A stretch of 33,542 nucleotides of DNA from Bacillota bacterium (lineage in GTDB: Bacteria > Bacillota > Clostridia > Clostridiales > Clostridiaceae). This document shows, one piece after another, positions 17,242 to 24,715 of this stretch. Where the stretch lies: assembly GCA_023399035.1 (NCBI GenBank), contig JAEWQX010000133.1, forward strand, positions 1 through 33,542, in the 5' to 3' direction. The notes under the pieces are model-generated. The model had not been told where the DNA came from. It did not search any database and saw nothing but the letters and a program-made list of their open reading frames with translations. Position numbers and translations under genes: made by a program. The stretch's first letter is position 1. Every line of letters starts with the position of its first letter.

Positions 17242-18111
17242 TTATCTAACTCTATTTATAAATCCACATTTTTTACATAAGTCTTCAACAGCTTTTCTTC
17301 CAGAAAATCCATTATAAATTGCTCTTGCCCTGTCACAGTTTATTATAGAATCCAGATCCTGTGTAAATATATTTCCTAATGGTATACTTCCTTCGCTATC
17401 AAGACAACATGGCACAACAGTTCCATCCACAAGTATTCCAATTTGGTCTCTAAGTCCATAGCAGAAAACTCTCTCTCCTAGCTCTTCATCTTTGAGAGAT
17501 GGCCACTTAAACTTTTCTCCCATGCTTATATATACTCTATTCTTTAACTTAAAGCTGTTTTTTTCTTTAAAGAATTCATGAAGATCTGTATTAAGATTAA
17601 ATTCATCCTGCAGAATATTAAATATATCTATATTCATATTATTGCTGCCTTTATATTTACCATCAAGATTCCAAAGCCTTAATGAACATATTATATCTGT
17701 TTTATCTGATACTTCTTTAATAAAACTGATTATATTATTTAAATAATCATTAAAATCCCTATCATGATCATTAGCTTCAAAGCTATGAAGCGAAATATTT
17801 ATCTGCCTAAGGCTTGTTGAATTAATAAGAACATCTTTTACTTCATTTATTAATGTACCATTTGTTGTAATATTAACCTTAAGACCATTTTCTCCGCTTA
17901 TTTCTAAAAATCTTTTTAAATTTTTATTTAGTAATGGTTCACCCATCAAGTGGAAGTATACATGCTCTGTGTACCCTTTAATACTCTTTATTATTTTCTT
18001 AAATGCATCTTCCTGCATAAATTCATATTTTCTAGATGTTTTAGGACAGAAGTTGCAGCTTAAGTTGCACACATTAGTTATTTCTATATAAATCTTTTTG
18101 AATTTTTTCAT
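17242..18111 (-). CDS. Radical SAM/SPASM domain protein
   Basis: It is 289 residues. The radical SAM cluster motif is CNLSCNFC near residues 15-22, with YFHLMGEPLL corresponding to the GGEP SAM-binding motif. A SPASM-type C-terminus follows: FCYGLRDQIGILVDGTVVPCCLD, then the LGNIF stretch and LCKKCGF, giving about five cysteines for an auxiliary cluster. SPASM enzymes typically modify ribosomal peptides, sulfatases or small molecules. I find no convincing precursor peptide beside it, so the substrate is unknown. ATG at 18111 has a modest site (AAGTGGGAT) and sits about 30 bases below a TTGAAA-N17-TATACT promoter. It is separate from rbr by orientation-compatible spacing but probably transcribed on its own. 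Confidence 0.8.
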   Translation of the reverse strand: MKKFKKIYIEITNVCNLSCNFCPKTSRKYEFMQEDAFKKIIKSIKGYTEHVYFHLMGEPLLNKNLKRFLEISGENGLKVNITTNGTLINEVKDVLINSTSLRQINISLHSFEANDHDRDFNDYLNNIISFIKEVSDKTDIICSLRLWNLDGKYKGSNNMNIDIFNILQDEFNLNTDLHEFFKEKNSFKLKNRVYISMGEKFKWPSLKDEELGERVFCYGLRDQIGILVDGTVVPCCLDSEGSIPLGNIFTQDLDSIINCDRARAIYNGFSGRKAVEDLCKKCGFINRVR

Positions 18112-18147
18112 TTGCTTATCCCACTTCCATATTTAAATTCATAATTC

Positions 18148-18176
18148 AGTATATAGACAATTTATGATTATTTCAA
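18148..18176 (-). promoter_or_regulatory. Promoter for the radical SAM/SPASM gene
   Basis: Minus-strand TTGAAA (18171-18176), 17-base spacer, TATACT (18148-18153), about 37 bases before the ATG at 18111. Confidence 0.65.
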
Positions 18177-18291
18177 CTTTATGCAAAATTATTACTTCAT
18201 TATTATGTATCCTAGTGCCTGCTAATATCACATTAACCAGCCTTAAATTTTATCTTTTTTCTCATCTTACACATACCTATTAAATAAAACA

Positions 18292-18324
18292 GACAGTGAG
18301 AAATTTTTGAAACACCTCACTGTC
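18292..18324 (-). terminator. Terminator downstream of small membrane protein gene
   Basis: Perfect 9-bp stem GACAGTGAG (18292-18300) and CTCACTGTC (18316-18324). On the minus strand it is followed by TGTTTTATTT. It lies 32 bases beyond the stop of the 81-residue protein. Confidence 0.75.
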
Positions 18325-18355
18325 AGTGAAATATAATTTCAGTAAACCTTTTCAT

Positions 18356-18601
18356 TTAACTTTTTATTTTACTACCTTCTATAATTTTTTTCTGTTCCCC
18401 TTCATTTTTTATATCTTTTCCATCACTTATCTCATCCAGAAAATCTGTTTTCGTTTCTTCAATTTCACTGGTATTCCCAACCCATGAGTCTACTGCCAAG
18501 GAAATATAATAAAACAAAAGTAATAATAAAAGTAATATTCCGCTTACAATTAAGATAATAAATAACATGTTCATTGAAGAACCAAATCCTGAAGTTATCA
18601 T
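18356..18601 (-). CDS. Small single-span membrane protein (81 aa), unknown function
   Basis: I do not recognise it. The protein has a short polar N-terminus (MITSGFGSSMN), a strongly hydrophobic leucine-rich helix at about 12-36, and a 45-residue highly charged, Glu/Lys-rich cytoplasmic-type tail. ATG at 18601 is preceded by AAGGGGAT, and a terminator hairpin follows, so it looks like a real one-gene unit. Its leader (AATTTAATAAGGGGATAATATT) is nearly the same as that of the 44-residue membrane peptide at 23454-23588, and both proteins begin Met-Ile. This suggests common origin or common control of the two genes. Confidence 0.7.
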   Translation of the reverse strand: MITSGFGSSMNMLFIILIVSGILLLLLLLFYYISLAVDSWVGNTSEIEETKTDFLDEISDGKDIKNEGEQKKIIEGSKIKS

Positions 18602-18788
18602 AATATTATCCCCTTATTAAATTATACATAGAAAAATATTAATTTATCCTTAATTTTTTCTATATTGTATTATATGACAGTAATCTTTCATACTTTACTA
18701 TTATTTAAAAATAAAATAATAATTTTTAATTTAACTGCGATAATTTTATTGGGGACTTTTATATAGAATTATTTTTATCTATATAATG

Positions 18789-18988
18789 CGAAAGGAGCAG
18801 ATATACTAAATATCTGCTCCTTCTTAGAGACTGATTTTTACGTTGTCCGCCAACATGTGTATGCCCTCATGTCATACTTAGCTTGCAGGTTTTTTCGTTG
18901 CCTGTCACCAACAGCATACCTTATAAAAATATGCTTCTCTGCCGGATTCAAGTGTCAGTTCACTAAGATAAATCACTTTCTTTATCTT
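18789..18988 (-). ncRNA. Structured independent small RNA of about 200 nt (possible raiA-motif RNA)
   Basis: A strong promoter and an intrinsic hairpin bracket about 200 bases with no open frame. In RNA order: a perfect 8-bp 5' hairpin at 18988-18965 (AAGAUAAA/UUUAUCUU); a possible closing helix ACUGA (18959-18955) with UCAGU (18834-18830); a bulged hairpin CCGGC/GUUGG enclosing AGCAUAU/GUAUGCU (18945-18908); CAGG/CCUG (18904-18886); and an H-type pseudoknot at 18877-18853, where GUAUG pairs with CAUAC and ACAUG with CAUGU in crossed order. The 12-bp terminator at 18822-18792 ends it. Length, free-standing transcription and pseudoknot would fit the clostridial raiA-motif RNA, but I cannot confirm identity from memory of the sequence. 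Confidence 0.65.
18792..18822 (-). terminator. Terminator of the structured RNA
   Basis: Perfect 12-bp stem AAGGAGCAGATA (18792-18803) and TATCTGCTCCTT (18811-18822) with a 7-base loop. The U-tract on the minus strand is short (CCTTTCGCATT), but the stem is among the most stable in the window. The stretch 18602-18788 beyond it, up to the small membrane protein gene, shows nothing else I can support. Confidence 0.7.
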
Positions 18989-18994
18989 GATTAC

Positions 18995-19023
18995 ATTATA
19001 CAACATCTTGTAAATGTTTGCAA
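18995..19023 (-). promoter_or_regulatory. Promoter of the structured RNA
   Basis: Minus-strand TTGCAA (19018-19023), exactly 17 bases, TATAAT (18995-19000). The expected start near 18988-18989 coincides with the first base of the 5' hairpin. Confidence 0.75.
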
Positions 19024-19233
19024 CATATTTTCTTAATTTTCAGATTTTTTATTTTTATTCAGTTTATTATTACAATATAGTCATATAAATCACCTATTAC
19101 TGCATCTTTTCTTCACCTAAAATTTTTCTTTTGCATCTATAAATATTACTTTCTTACACAAATTTCTATAAATAAAATCATCATTAAGTTTAACTTAACA
19201 TATATATTTAAAAATAACTTTAAATATATTTTG

Positions 19234-19262
19234 TTTACATTCTAGTAGTGATAAAATTATAT
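19234..19262 (+). promoter_or_regulatory. Candidate promoter for glgB
   Basis: TTTACA (19234-19239), 17 bases, TTATAT (19257-19262) on the plus strand, about 30 bases before the ATG. The surrounding 19024-19291 is very AT-rich and holds no other clear signal. Confidence 0.45.
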
Positions 19263-19291
19263 ATATAATATGGTATATTGAGGTAATTTTT

Positions 19292-21133
19292 ATGATAGAT
19301 AATAATAAAATTGATTCAATTCTTCAGGGTAATTCTTTAGATGCATACAATTTATTTGGTGCACATTTTTCAAATGAATATGATCAGTATGGTGTTAGGT
19401 TCACAGTATATGCCCCTAATGCAAAAAAAGTTTCAGTAGTCGGCTCATTTAATGACTGGTGTGGATATGATATGGATCGTCATCCTTCTGGTGTGTGGAG
19501 CATTTTTGTTAAAGATGTTCCAGAAATGTCCTTATATAAGTATAGGATCCTCACTGAAGACGATGAAAGTATAGACAAAATTGATCCCTTTGCATTTTTA
19601 AGCGAACTGAGACCAAATACAGCTTCAATTGTATATGATATAACTAACTTCAATTGGACAGATAATCAATGGATGAATTCTCGAACTAAAAATTTTAACT
19701 CCCCATTAAATATTTATGAGCTCCATCTTTCTTCCTGGAAAATTAAGGATGAATCTGATAAATTTTATAGCTACAACGAAATTGCAGATATGCTTATCCC
19801 ATATATAAAAGAAATGGGATACACACATATTGAAATCCTGCCCCTCAGCGAATATCCATTTGATGGATCGTGGGGATATCAGGCCAGTGGATATTTCAGC
19901 GCTACAAGCAGATATGGAACCCCAAAAGATTTAATGACTTTTATTGACCGATTCCATAATGAAAATATAGGAGTAATAATGGATGTCGTGCCTGCACATT
20001 TTGTTAAGGACTCATTTTCACTAGCACGATATGATGGTACTTTTGTTTATGAAAATGATTATGAAAATAAAAGATACAGCCAGTGGGATACAAATCTTTT
20101 CGATTTTACAAAACCCTATGTAATAAGCTTTGTAAGATCTTCACTGGATTTCTGGCTTTCTTACTATCATATTGATGGCCTAAGATATGATGCAGTTTCT
20201 ATAATGGTGTATGAAGGCGGTGATTTAAGCAGAGGTGTAAATGAATCAGGGTTGTGGTTTCTCAGAAGCAGCAATTTTATGCTTCAAAATAGACATCCAA
20301 ATGTAATGCTCATTGCAGAAGATTCTTCAACTTTCTTAAAAGTTACAGCTCCAGTTGTTTACGGAGGAATAGGATTTGACTATAAATGGAACTTTGGATG
20401 GATGCATGATACTCTAGATTACTTTCAAATGAATCCTTATGAGAGACAGTTCAACAGAAGAAAACTTACATCTCCACTGGAGTATTTCTATAGAGAAATT
20501 TTCTTACTGCCCATATCCCATGATGAGGTTTCACACTTTAAAAATTCTGTAGTAAGCTTGATGTATGGCGATTATGATGATAAATTCAGTAATTTAAAAT
20601 GCTTCTACCTTTTTATGCTGACTCATCCCGGCAAAAAACTGAACTTTATGGGAAATGAAATAGGCCAGTTTGAAGAATGGTATGATAATAAAGAAATAGA
20701 CTGGGACATATTGGAGTATCCTAAACATATGAAGTTTAAAAATTATTTTGCTCATCTTCAGCATATTTATCTTACAGAAACAAGTCTTTATAAGAATGAA
20801 TATAATCCTGACAGCTTCAAGTGGTTAGACTCTGCAGTCAATGAAAACTGTATATTTGCATATAAGCGCAATGATCTTGAAGGAAATTCATGCTATATAA
20901 TTTTAAATTTAAGTGACATAGCGTATACGGATTTTCCTCTTGAAGTAGATTCATCTGGCTGTTATACAGAACTTATTAATACTGATTGTGAAAGCTTTGG
21001 AGACGAAATCAGTGCTCCTAAAAAGAAATATTCAAAATCTATTAATAATAAGTACTATATCACTGTATCACTTAACAAATTCAATGGAATAATCTTCAAA
21101 AAAGTAATAAATAAAACTTCTTCTTTAGTTTAA
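19292..21133 (+). CDS. glgB: 1,4-alpha-glucan branching enzyme
   Basis: GH13 enzyme that introduces alpha-1,6 branches into glycogen-like glucan. It is 613 residues. The N-terminal CBM48 domain spans about 30-120 (GVRFTVYAPNAKKVSVVGSF). The catalytic barrel has DVVPAH at 231-236, the nucleophile D300 in GLRYDAVS, the acid/base E343 in LIAEDSS and H410-D411 in ISHDEVSH. GSWGYQASGYFSATSRYG is the branching-enzyme signature. A C-terminal beta domain ends the protein. GAGGT precedes ATG at 19292. It is the only plus-strand gene in the window and has no glgC, glgD, glgA or glgP beside it, so it is either an orphan or a second copy. Long clostridial glycogen (granulose) stores are known before sporulation; the role here is inferred. 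Confidence 0.94.
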   Translation: MIDNNKIDSILQGNSLDAYNLFGAHFSNEYDQYGVRFTVYAPNAKKVSVVGSFNDWCGYDMDRHPSGVWSIFVKDVPEMSLYKYRILTEDDESIDKIDPFAFLSELRPNTASIVYDITNFNWTDNQWMNSRTKNFNSPLNIYELHLSSWKIKDESDKFYSYNEIADMLIPYIKEMGYTHIEILPLSEYPFDGSWGYQASGYFSATSRYGTPKDLMTFIDRFHNENIGVIMDVVPAHFVKDSFSLARYDGTFVYENDYENKRYSQWDTNLFDFTKPYVISFVRSSLDFWLSYYHIDGLRYDAVSIMVYEGGDLSRGVNESGLWFLRSSNFMLQNRHPNVMLIAEDSSTFLKVTAPVVYGGIGFDYKWNFGWMHDTLDYFQMNPYERQFNRRKLTSPLEYFYREIFLLPISHDEVSHFKNSVVSLMYGDYDDKFSNLKCFYLFMLTHPGKKLNFMGNEIGQFEEWYDNKEIDWDILEYPKHMKFKNYFAHLQHIYLTETSLYKNEYNPDSFKWLDSAVNENCIFAYKRNDLEGNSCYIILNLSDIAYTDFPLEVDSSGCYTELINTDCESFGDEISAPKKKYSKSINNKYYITVSLNKFNGIIFKKVINKTSSLV

Positions 21134-21155
21134 TCTCTCATCATAAAATAAAAAC

Positions 21156-21211
21156 AGCTGAAGGAACTATAGAGTATTTGTATAAACAAATCTTTCTACA
21201 TTCCCTCAGCT
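21156..21211. terminator. Bidirectional terminator between converging genes
   Basis: AGCTGAAGGAA (21156-21166) faces TTCCCTCAGCT (21201-21211), pairing with a one-base offset, and an inner ATTTGT/ACAAAT stem. On the minus strand it is followed by GTTTTTATTTTATG, a strong U-tract; on the plus strand the tail is only A/T-rich. It serves glgB and the converging 21248-21862 gene. Confidence 0.7.
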
Positions 21212-21247
21212 ATTTAATAATTATATTTACTTCTTCTGTACTATAAT

Positions 21248-21862
21248 TTATCTATTTAATCTTTTAACTTTAAATTTATCCTTATCTTGAACTATCTTTA
21301 TGTTAAGTATACTATTTAATGTACTTAAGCTTCTTATATCATTTATGTACTTGATATTATTCTTTCTAACAAGCTTTTGAATGACTTTTATTATGTCTTC
21401 TATTTCTTCGTCATCTAAGAATAAATCTTCATTTATACATTCCCTGTTTATATACTTTAATGTATGCCATATCTGTTCTTCAGAAATATTGTTTATATCA
21501 ATAAGAACCCATGTAAAGTCTTTTCTTCTTTCCCCCTTCGGATATGCTTCCTTAAAGAATTCTATAAAAGTACTCTGTACTTTAGGGTCTTTTAAAGAAA
21601 CATACTTTCCAAGCTTTTCTTTTAACTTGTTTTGAAGGAACATTACAGTATTAGGCTTAACAATCTCCCCTAACTCATCTATCTTTCTATATATAAAATT
21701 ATAAGTTGATTCAATAACATATATATCTGCTTTTTCCTTTATAAGTATACCTGTCATATCTATAAACTCTAATATATTCTTTTTTGTCTTTAGCTCTTTA
21801 TTATATAGTTTTTCCCATACTTCTTCACCATTTAAATTATTAAAATTAATATTATCCATCAT
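21248..21862 (-). CDS. Unknown helical cytoplasmic protein (204 aa)
   Basis: I do not recognise this protein. The sequence is cysteine-poor (one cysteine), charged and predicted mainly alpha-helical, with no membrane segment or signal peptide. It contains a Lys/Arg-rich stretch (KGERRKDF) near the middle, an acidic run LFLDDEEIEDIIKVIQ at about 148-163, and a basic C-terminus (KVKRLNR). No catalytic motif stands out. Two adjacent ATGs at the start follow AAGGGATG; the first is at 21862. It converges on glgB and is about 150 bases downstream of the fliB-like gene, so it could be co-transcribed with it. It is probably a clostridium-restricted hypothetical. Confidence 0.65.
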   Translation of the reverse strand: MMDNINFNNLNGEEVWEKLYNKELKTKKNILEFIDMTGILIKEKADIYVIESTYNFIYRKIDELGEIVKPNTVMFLQNKLKEKLGKYVSLKDPKVQSTFIEFFKEAYPKGERRKDFTWVLIDINNISEEQIWHTLKYINRECINEDLFLDDEEIEDIIKVIQKLVRKNNIKYINDIRSLSTLNSILNIKIVQDKDKFKVKRLNR

Positions 21863-22009
21863 TTCTTCATCCCTTATCTAAAATTTCTTCCGTAAAAATC
21901 ATTACATTTTATCATTATATCTCAAAGTTATTTAAAGTAATACATTTTATAAAAAATTTATATGGATTACCTTGCCTTTAAATAATGAGCTAAACTGATT
22001 AAGCTTTAA

Positions 22010-23230
22010 CTATATTAACATTTCTGCAAATTCCATATTATCAAATTCATTTTCAATAATATAATCAAGAATTTCTTCAATGTAATTCTTGTCATGCTCA
22101 ACTGCCTTAGAAAATACCTGAATAAATCGTATCATTTCATCACATGATTCTTTTTTATTGTAAAGATATCTTCCTACAAGATAAAATCTTATAAGTGAAT
22201 ACCTTATAAGGAGCATGATATATCCTTCAAACATTGAATCACTTTCTGAGTATGGGAATAAATTATTGTACATAAAATTAGTAAGATAATTTTCAAAAAT
22301 ATAGCTGTATTTCTGCATATATTCTCTGCTGTAATCTACAAAAGCATCGATATATCTATCACTATCTTCCTCAAGCTGATCACTACTCTCTATGCCGAAT
22401 CCATCTAATGCTTCTTTTGTGTATTCCCTGAATACCCTGCTGTCAGTTTCATTATATATATCTAAAGAGTTCACTATATTATCTAAAAGAGAAAGCTGCA
22501 TAATATAATTGAGATCATTTCTTTCATAATCAGCACCTGCTTCATCTACATCATAGCTATTTATAAACTTACATACTGAACTGCAGTCTTCATCTGCTTT
22601 TTCTTCTAATCTGAATAGAAAATCTCCTAATATGTACAGCCTGCTGCTTAAATCAAAATTTCTATTTGTGATTATATCCATGCAAAAGCTTCTTATTTCC
22701 TTAAAATATTTAATTGGGTAACCTTCATATTCTTCATCCTCAGTATCTATTTCACCTGCAATTATATATTTATTTAATTCAACCTCACTAGATTCAAAAT
22801 TGATGCTGTCATTTTGACTCAAAACAATACGTGCAGCTTCAATGCAGGCTACATCAAGGGAAATCTCATATTTTTCATCTACTTTATTCATCACTCTAGG
22901 AAAATGAGAACATGTATTAGAAAGACTTTCTTCACCAAGTTCTGAATGTATAGTGCAGTAGTCACAGCTGTCTAGAAATGGACATCTTTTATCTTCATTA
23001 AGCTTAATCTTGGCATAATCAATATTCTCATTGCTGCATTGGTTATTTATATACATATTATTTTTAAAAAGCACGTTAAACTGAGAATCTTTTACTTCTT
23101 TATAGTCAGCATATGTTCTTTCATCAATATCTATATCCCATCCAATACAACAGCTGTCTTCACATTTTCCACCTATACATTTAAACTCCTTAAAATAATG
23201 GGGCAATGTCACCTTGTATTTTTTAGTCAT
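22010..23230 (-). CDS. fliB: FliB-family lysine-N-methylase
   Basis: Matches the flagellin lysine N-methylase (FliB) family, named for the Salmonella enzyme that methylates flagellin lysines. It is 406 residues. The N-terminal cysteine cluster is intact: C18, C23, C27 and C28 (FKCIGGKCEDSCCIGW), then RCPFLDSCDYCTIHSELG and NTCSHFPR, a YkgJ-like metal-binding pattern. The C-terminal two thirds are helical and acidic. ATG at 23230 follows AGAGGT; an in-frame start 24 bases upstream is less likely. An extended -10 promoter lies about 65 bases upstream. No flagellin or motility gene is in the window, so the target protein is open. Confidence 0.8.
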   Translation of the reverse strand: MTKKYKVTLPHYFKEFKCIGGKCEDSCCIGWDIDIDERTYADYKEVKDSQFNVLFKNNMYINNQCSNENIDYAKIKLNEDKRCPFLDSCDYCTIHSELGEESLSNTCSHFPRVMNKVDEKYEISLDVACIEAARIVLSQNDSINFESSEVELNKYIIAGEIDTEDEEYEGYPIKYFKEIRSFCMDIITNRNFDLSSRLYILGDFLFRLEEKADEDCSSVCKFINSYDVDEAGADYERNDLNYIMQLSLLDNIVNSLDIYNETDSRVFREYTKEALDGFGIESSDQLEEDSDRYIDAFVDYSREYMQKYSYIFENYLTNFMYNNLFPYSESDSMFEGYIMLLIRYSLIRFYLVGRYLYNKKESCDEMIRFIQVFSKAVEHDKNYIEEILDYIIENEFDNMEFAEMLI

Positions 23231-23296
23231 ATTTATAATACCTCTTGTTTTCAATAATTTTTTATATAGTAATCAGCGAAATAAAATTCCAAACCT

Positions 23297-23305
23297 ATTA
23301 TAGCA
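23297..23305 (-). promoter_or_regulatory. Extended -10 promoter for fliB-like gene
   Basis: Minus-strand TGCTATAAT with a perfect TATAAT at 23297-23302. There is no good -35, as expected for an extended -10 promoter. Confidence 0.55.
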
Positions 23306-23335
23306 TATGTATTTGTTTTACTATGAATATAAAAA

Positions 23336-23403
23336 GGCTGAATTATTCACTTAAATAAAATTAATAAACTTTACAATTTTATTTATAAAGTGGATATTCA
23401 GTC
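23336..23403 (-). terminator. Long hairpin terminator after the 44-aa membrane peptide
   Basis: A near-continuous stem of about 25 bp. GGCTGAAT (23336-23343) and the CACTT that follows face AAGTG and ATTCAGTC (ending 23403), and AAATAAAATT pairs perfectly with AATTTTATTT inside. The minus-strand product ends CAGCCTTTTTATA, a proper U-tract. It lies 50 bases after the small ORF stop. Confidence 0.75.
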
Positions 23404-23453
23404 TATTACATTTAATTTATTTTTATAACTTATTAAATATTATAATACAATCA

Positions 23454-23588
23454 TTAGTTCTTTGATTTTCCAATTCCAAAGCACTCCAATATAGCTCCTC
23501 CAATAAAAAGCAGTCTTAACACAACCAAACCTATGCTAAAAAACATTACTGTATTAAAAATAGAAGGATTAAGATTGTCAATTATCAT
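23454..23588 (-). CDS. Small membrane peptide (44 aa), unknown function
   Basis: Too short for ordinary gene calling. It reads MIIDNLNPSIFNTVMFF, then SIGLVVLRLLFIGGAIL, and ends ECFGIGKSKN. One hydrophobic helix covers about residues 12-35, flanked by an Asp/Asn N-terminus and a Lys-rich C-terminus. Support for reality comes from a good ribosome binding site (AAAGGGGAT), a leader nearly the same as that of the 81-residue membrane protein at 18356-18601, and a long U-tailed terminator beyond its stop. Function is unknown. Candidates are a sporulation or envelope micropeptide, or a toxin-like membrane peptide, both inference. Confidence 0.65.
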   Translation of the reverse strand: MIIDNLNPSIFNTVMFFSIGLVVLRLLFIGGAILECFGIGKSKN

Positions 23589-23761
23589 AATATAATCCCC
23601 TTTATTAAATTATTTAAGCATACAGTTTTAACTTTATTAACTTATCTATGCTTTCCTTAATACATTATATGCATGTTTCACATATTCTTTACAAATGTGC
23701 TACACTTTTTATTAATTTTTATATACTATTGAAATTTAGCTCATAATTATAATTCATTTTT

Positions 23762-23799
23762 TCCATGTTATCATTAACATTTAATAATGATAATATGGA
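23762..23799. repeat. Near-perfect 14-bp palindrome
   Basis: TCCATGTTATCATT (23762-23775) faces AATGATAATATGGA (23786-23799), with one mismatch and a 10-base loop, just beyond the stop of the 110-residue ORF. The T-run follows on the plus strand (GATTTTTACTTTT), not the minus strand, so it is oriented to stop plus-strand transcripts or to serve as a binding site. The rest of 23589-23761 shows nothing I can support. Confidence 0.5.
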
Positions 23800-23804
23800 G
23801 ATTT

Positions 23805-24137
23805 TTACTTTTCAGAAATTAATCTTTCAAGAAGCTTTTTTGAAACTTCTAATTGTGATAAATCTATTTTATCTGGATTGGTGAGAAGCGAATATTCTTT
23901 GATCCACAGATTTCCATCAACTATTCTTCCATCTGAAAGTTCACTGCTTTCATCATCATCATAAACCTCTTCAATGATATTATTTTTTGTAAGCACTGCA
24001 ATTCTTCTGCATGGCTCTTCGCTTTCACCATAAATATTATAGAAGCTGTTATATGAATCAAAATTTTTCACAGACGTTACTATTTTTAAATACAATCCAT
24101 TTTCTTCTGCTGCTTTTAGAGCATTTACATATTCCAT
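23805..24137 (-). CDS. Unknown acidic cytoplasmic protein (110 aa)
   Basis: I do not recognise it. It starts MEYVNALKAAEENGLYL, has no membrane segment, and is strongly acidic in the middle (EVYDDDESSELSDG). A C-terminal helix (LSQLEVSKKLLERLISEK) follows. ATG at 24137 is preferred because AGGAGAG lies just before it; the upstream in-frame ATG at 24152 overlaps that site. It begins 23 bases after the stop of the methyltransferase gene and is probably in one operon with it, which is the only hint about function. Confidence 0.65.
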   Translation of the reverse strand: MEYVNALKAAEENGLYLKIVTSVKNFDSYNSFYNIYGESEEPCRRIAVLTKNNIIEEVYDDDESSELSDGRIVDGNLWIKEYSLLTNPDKIDLSQLEVSKKLLERLISEK

Positions 24138-24160
24138 AATTTCTCTCCTCACATTTTCAT

Positions 24161-24715
24161 CTATACGTTATTTAATCTTTTTTCTATTATAACCAAAAGT
24201 GGTGAATCTTTGCTCCTATTCATAAATTCATGATACATTACACCATATTCATCCTTTGAAAGTCCTTTAACATATTCAATAATATACTTTTCTTCTATTT
24301 TCCCTTCAGCATGTCCTCTATAAATGCTTATAGCTGCAATACCACCAGCTTTTAACAGATTTAATGCTGCTTTTATACTTTTTAATGAACTTTTATGATT
24401 TGTTGTTATTTCTTTTTTCCCTCCTGGAAGAAAACCAAGATTATAAATTATGCAGTCTATATTTTCACTGACATACTCTTCAAGTTTTTCGTGAGAGTCA
24501 TTTACAACAAATACATTATCCTTCTTTTTATTATTATAATTTCTACATGCACATTCCTGAATATCAAATGCATATACCTTTTTAAATTTTTCACAGAGAA
24601 AATCAGTATCATGACCATTGCCTAATGTGGCATCAACTGCTGTTTCCTTGTTTTCTAAAAAGTTCTCTATCACGTAATGTGCTATTTTGCTTATATCTCC
24701 TACATATTTAAACAT
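24161..24715 (-). CDS. mnmM: tRNA (mnm5s2U34)-methyltransferase, MnmM/YtqB family
   Basis: SAM-dependent class I methyltransferase of the family long named putative rRNA methylase (YtqB). The B. subtilis member has since been shown to methylate 5-aminomethyl-2-thiouridine 34 in tRNA. At 184 residues it is normal. Motif I is AVDATLGNGHDTDFL, the acidic end of strand 2 is VYAFDIQ, and the family hallmark is CIIYNLGFLPGGKKEITT. SIYRGHAEGK and NRSKDSPLLVIIEK complete the fold. ATG at 24715 follows GGAGGTAGAGT. No MnmE/G gene is nearby. Substrate is assigned by family. Confidence 0.8.
   Translation of the reverse strand: MFKYVGDISKIAHYVIENFLENKETAVDATLGNGHDTDFLCEKFKKVYAFDIQECACRNYNNKKKDNVFVVNDSHEKLEEYVSENIDCIIYNLGFLPGGKKEITTNHKSSLKSIKAALNLLKAGGIAAISIYRGHAEGKIEEKYIIEYVKGLSKDEYGVMYHEFMNRSKDSPLLVIIEKRLNNV

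Noticed and set aside
18789..18988. Identifying the structured RNA as SRP RNA, tmRNA, RNase P RNA, 6S RNA or a common riboswitch
   Set aside because: The hallmark sequences of SRP RNA, c-di-GMP, TPP, SAM, cobalamin, glycine, THF and molybdenum cofactor RNAs are absent; there is no long rod-like fold for 6S, and no gene follows closely enough for a leader.
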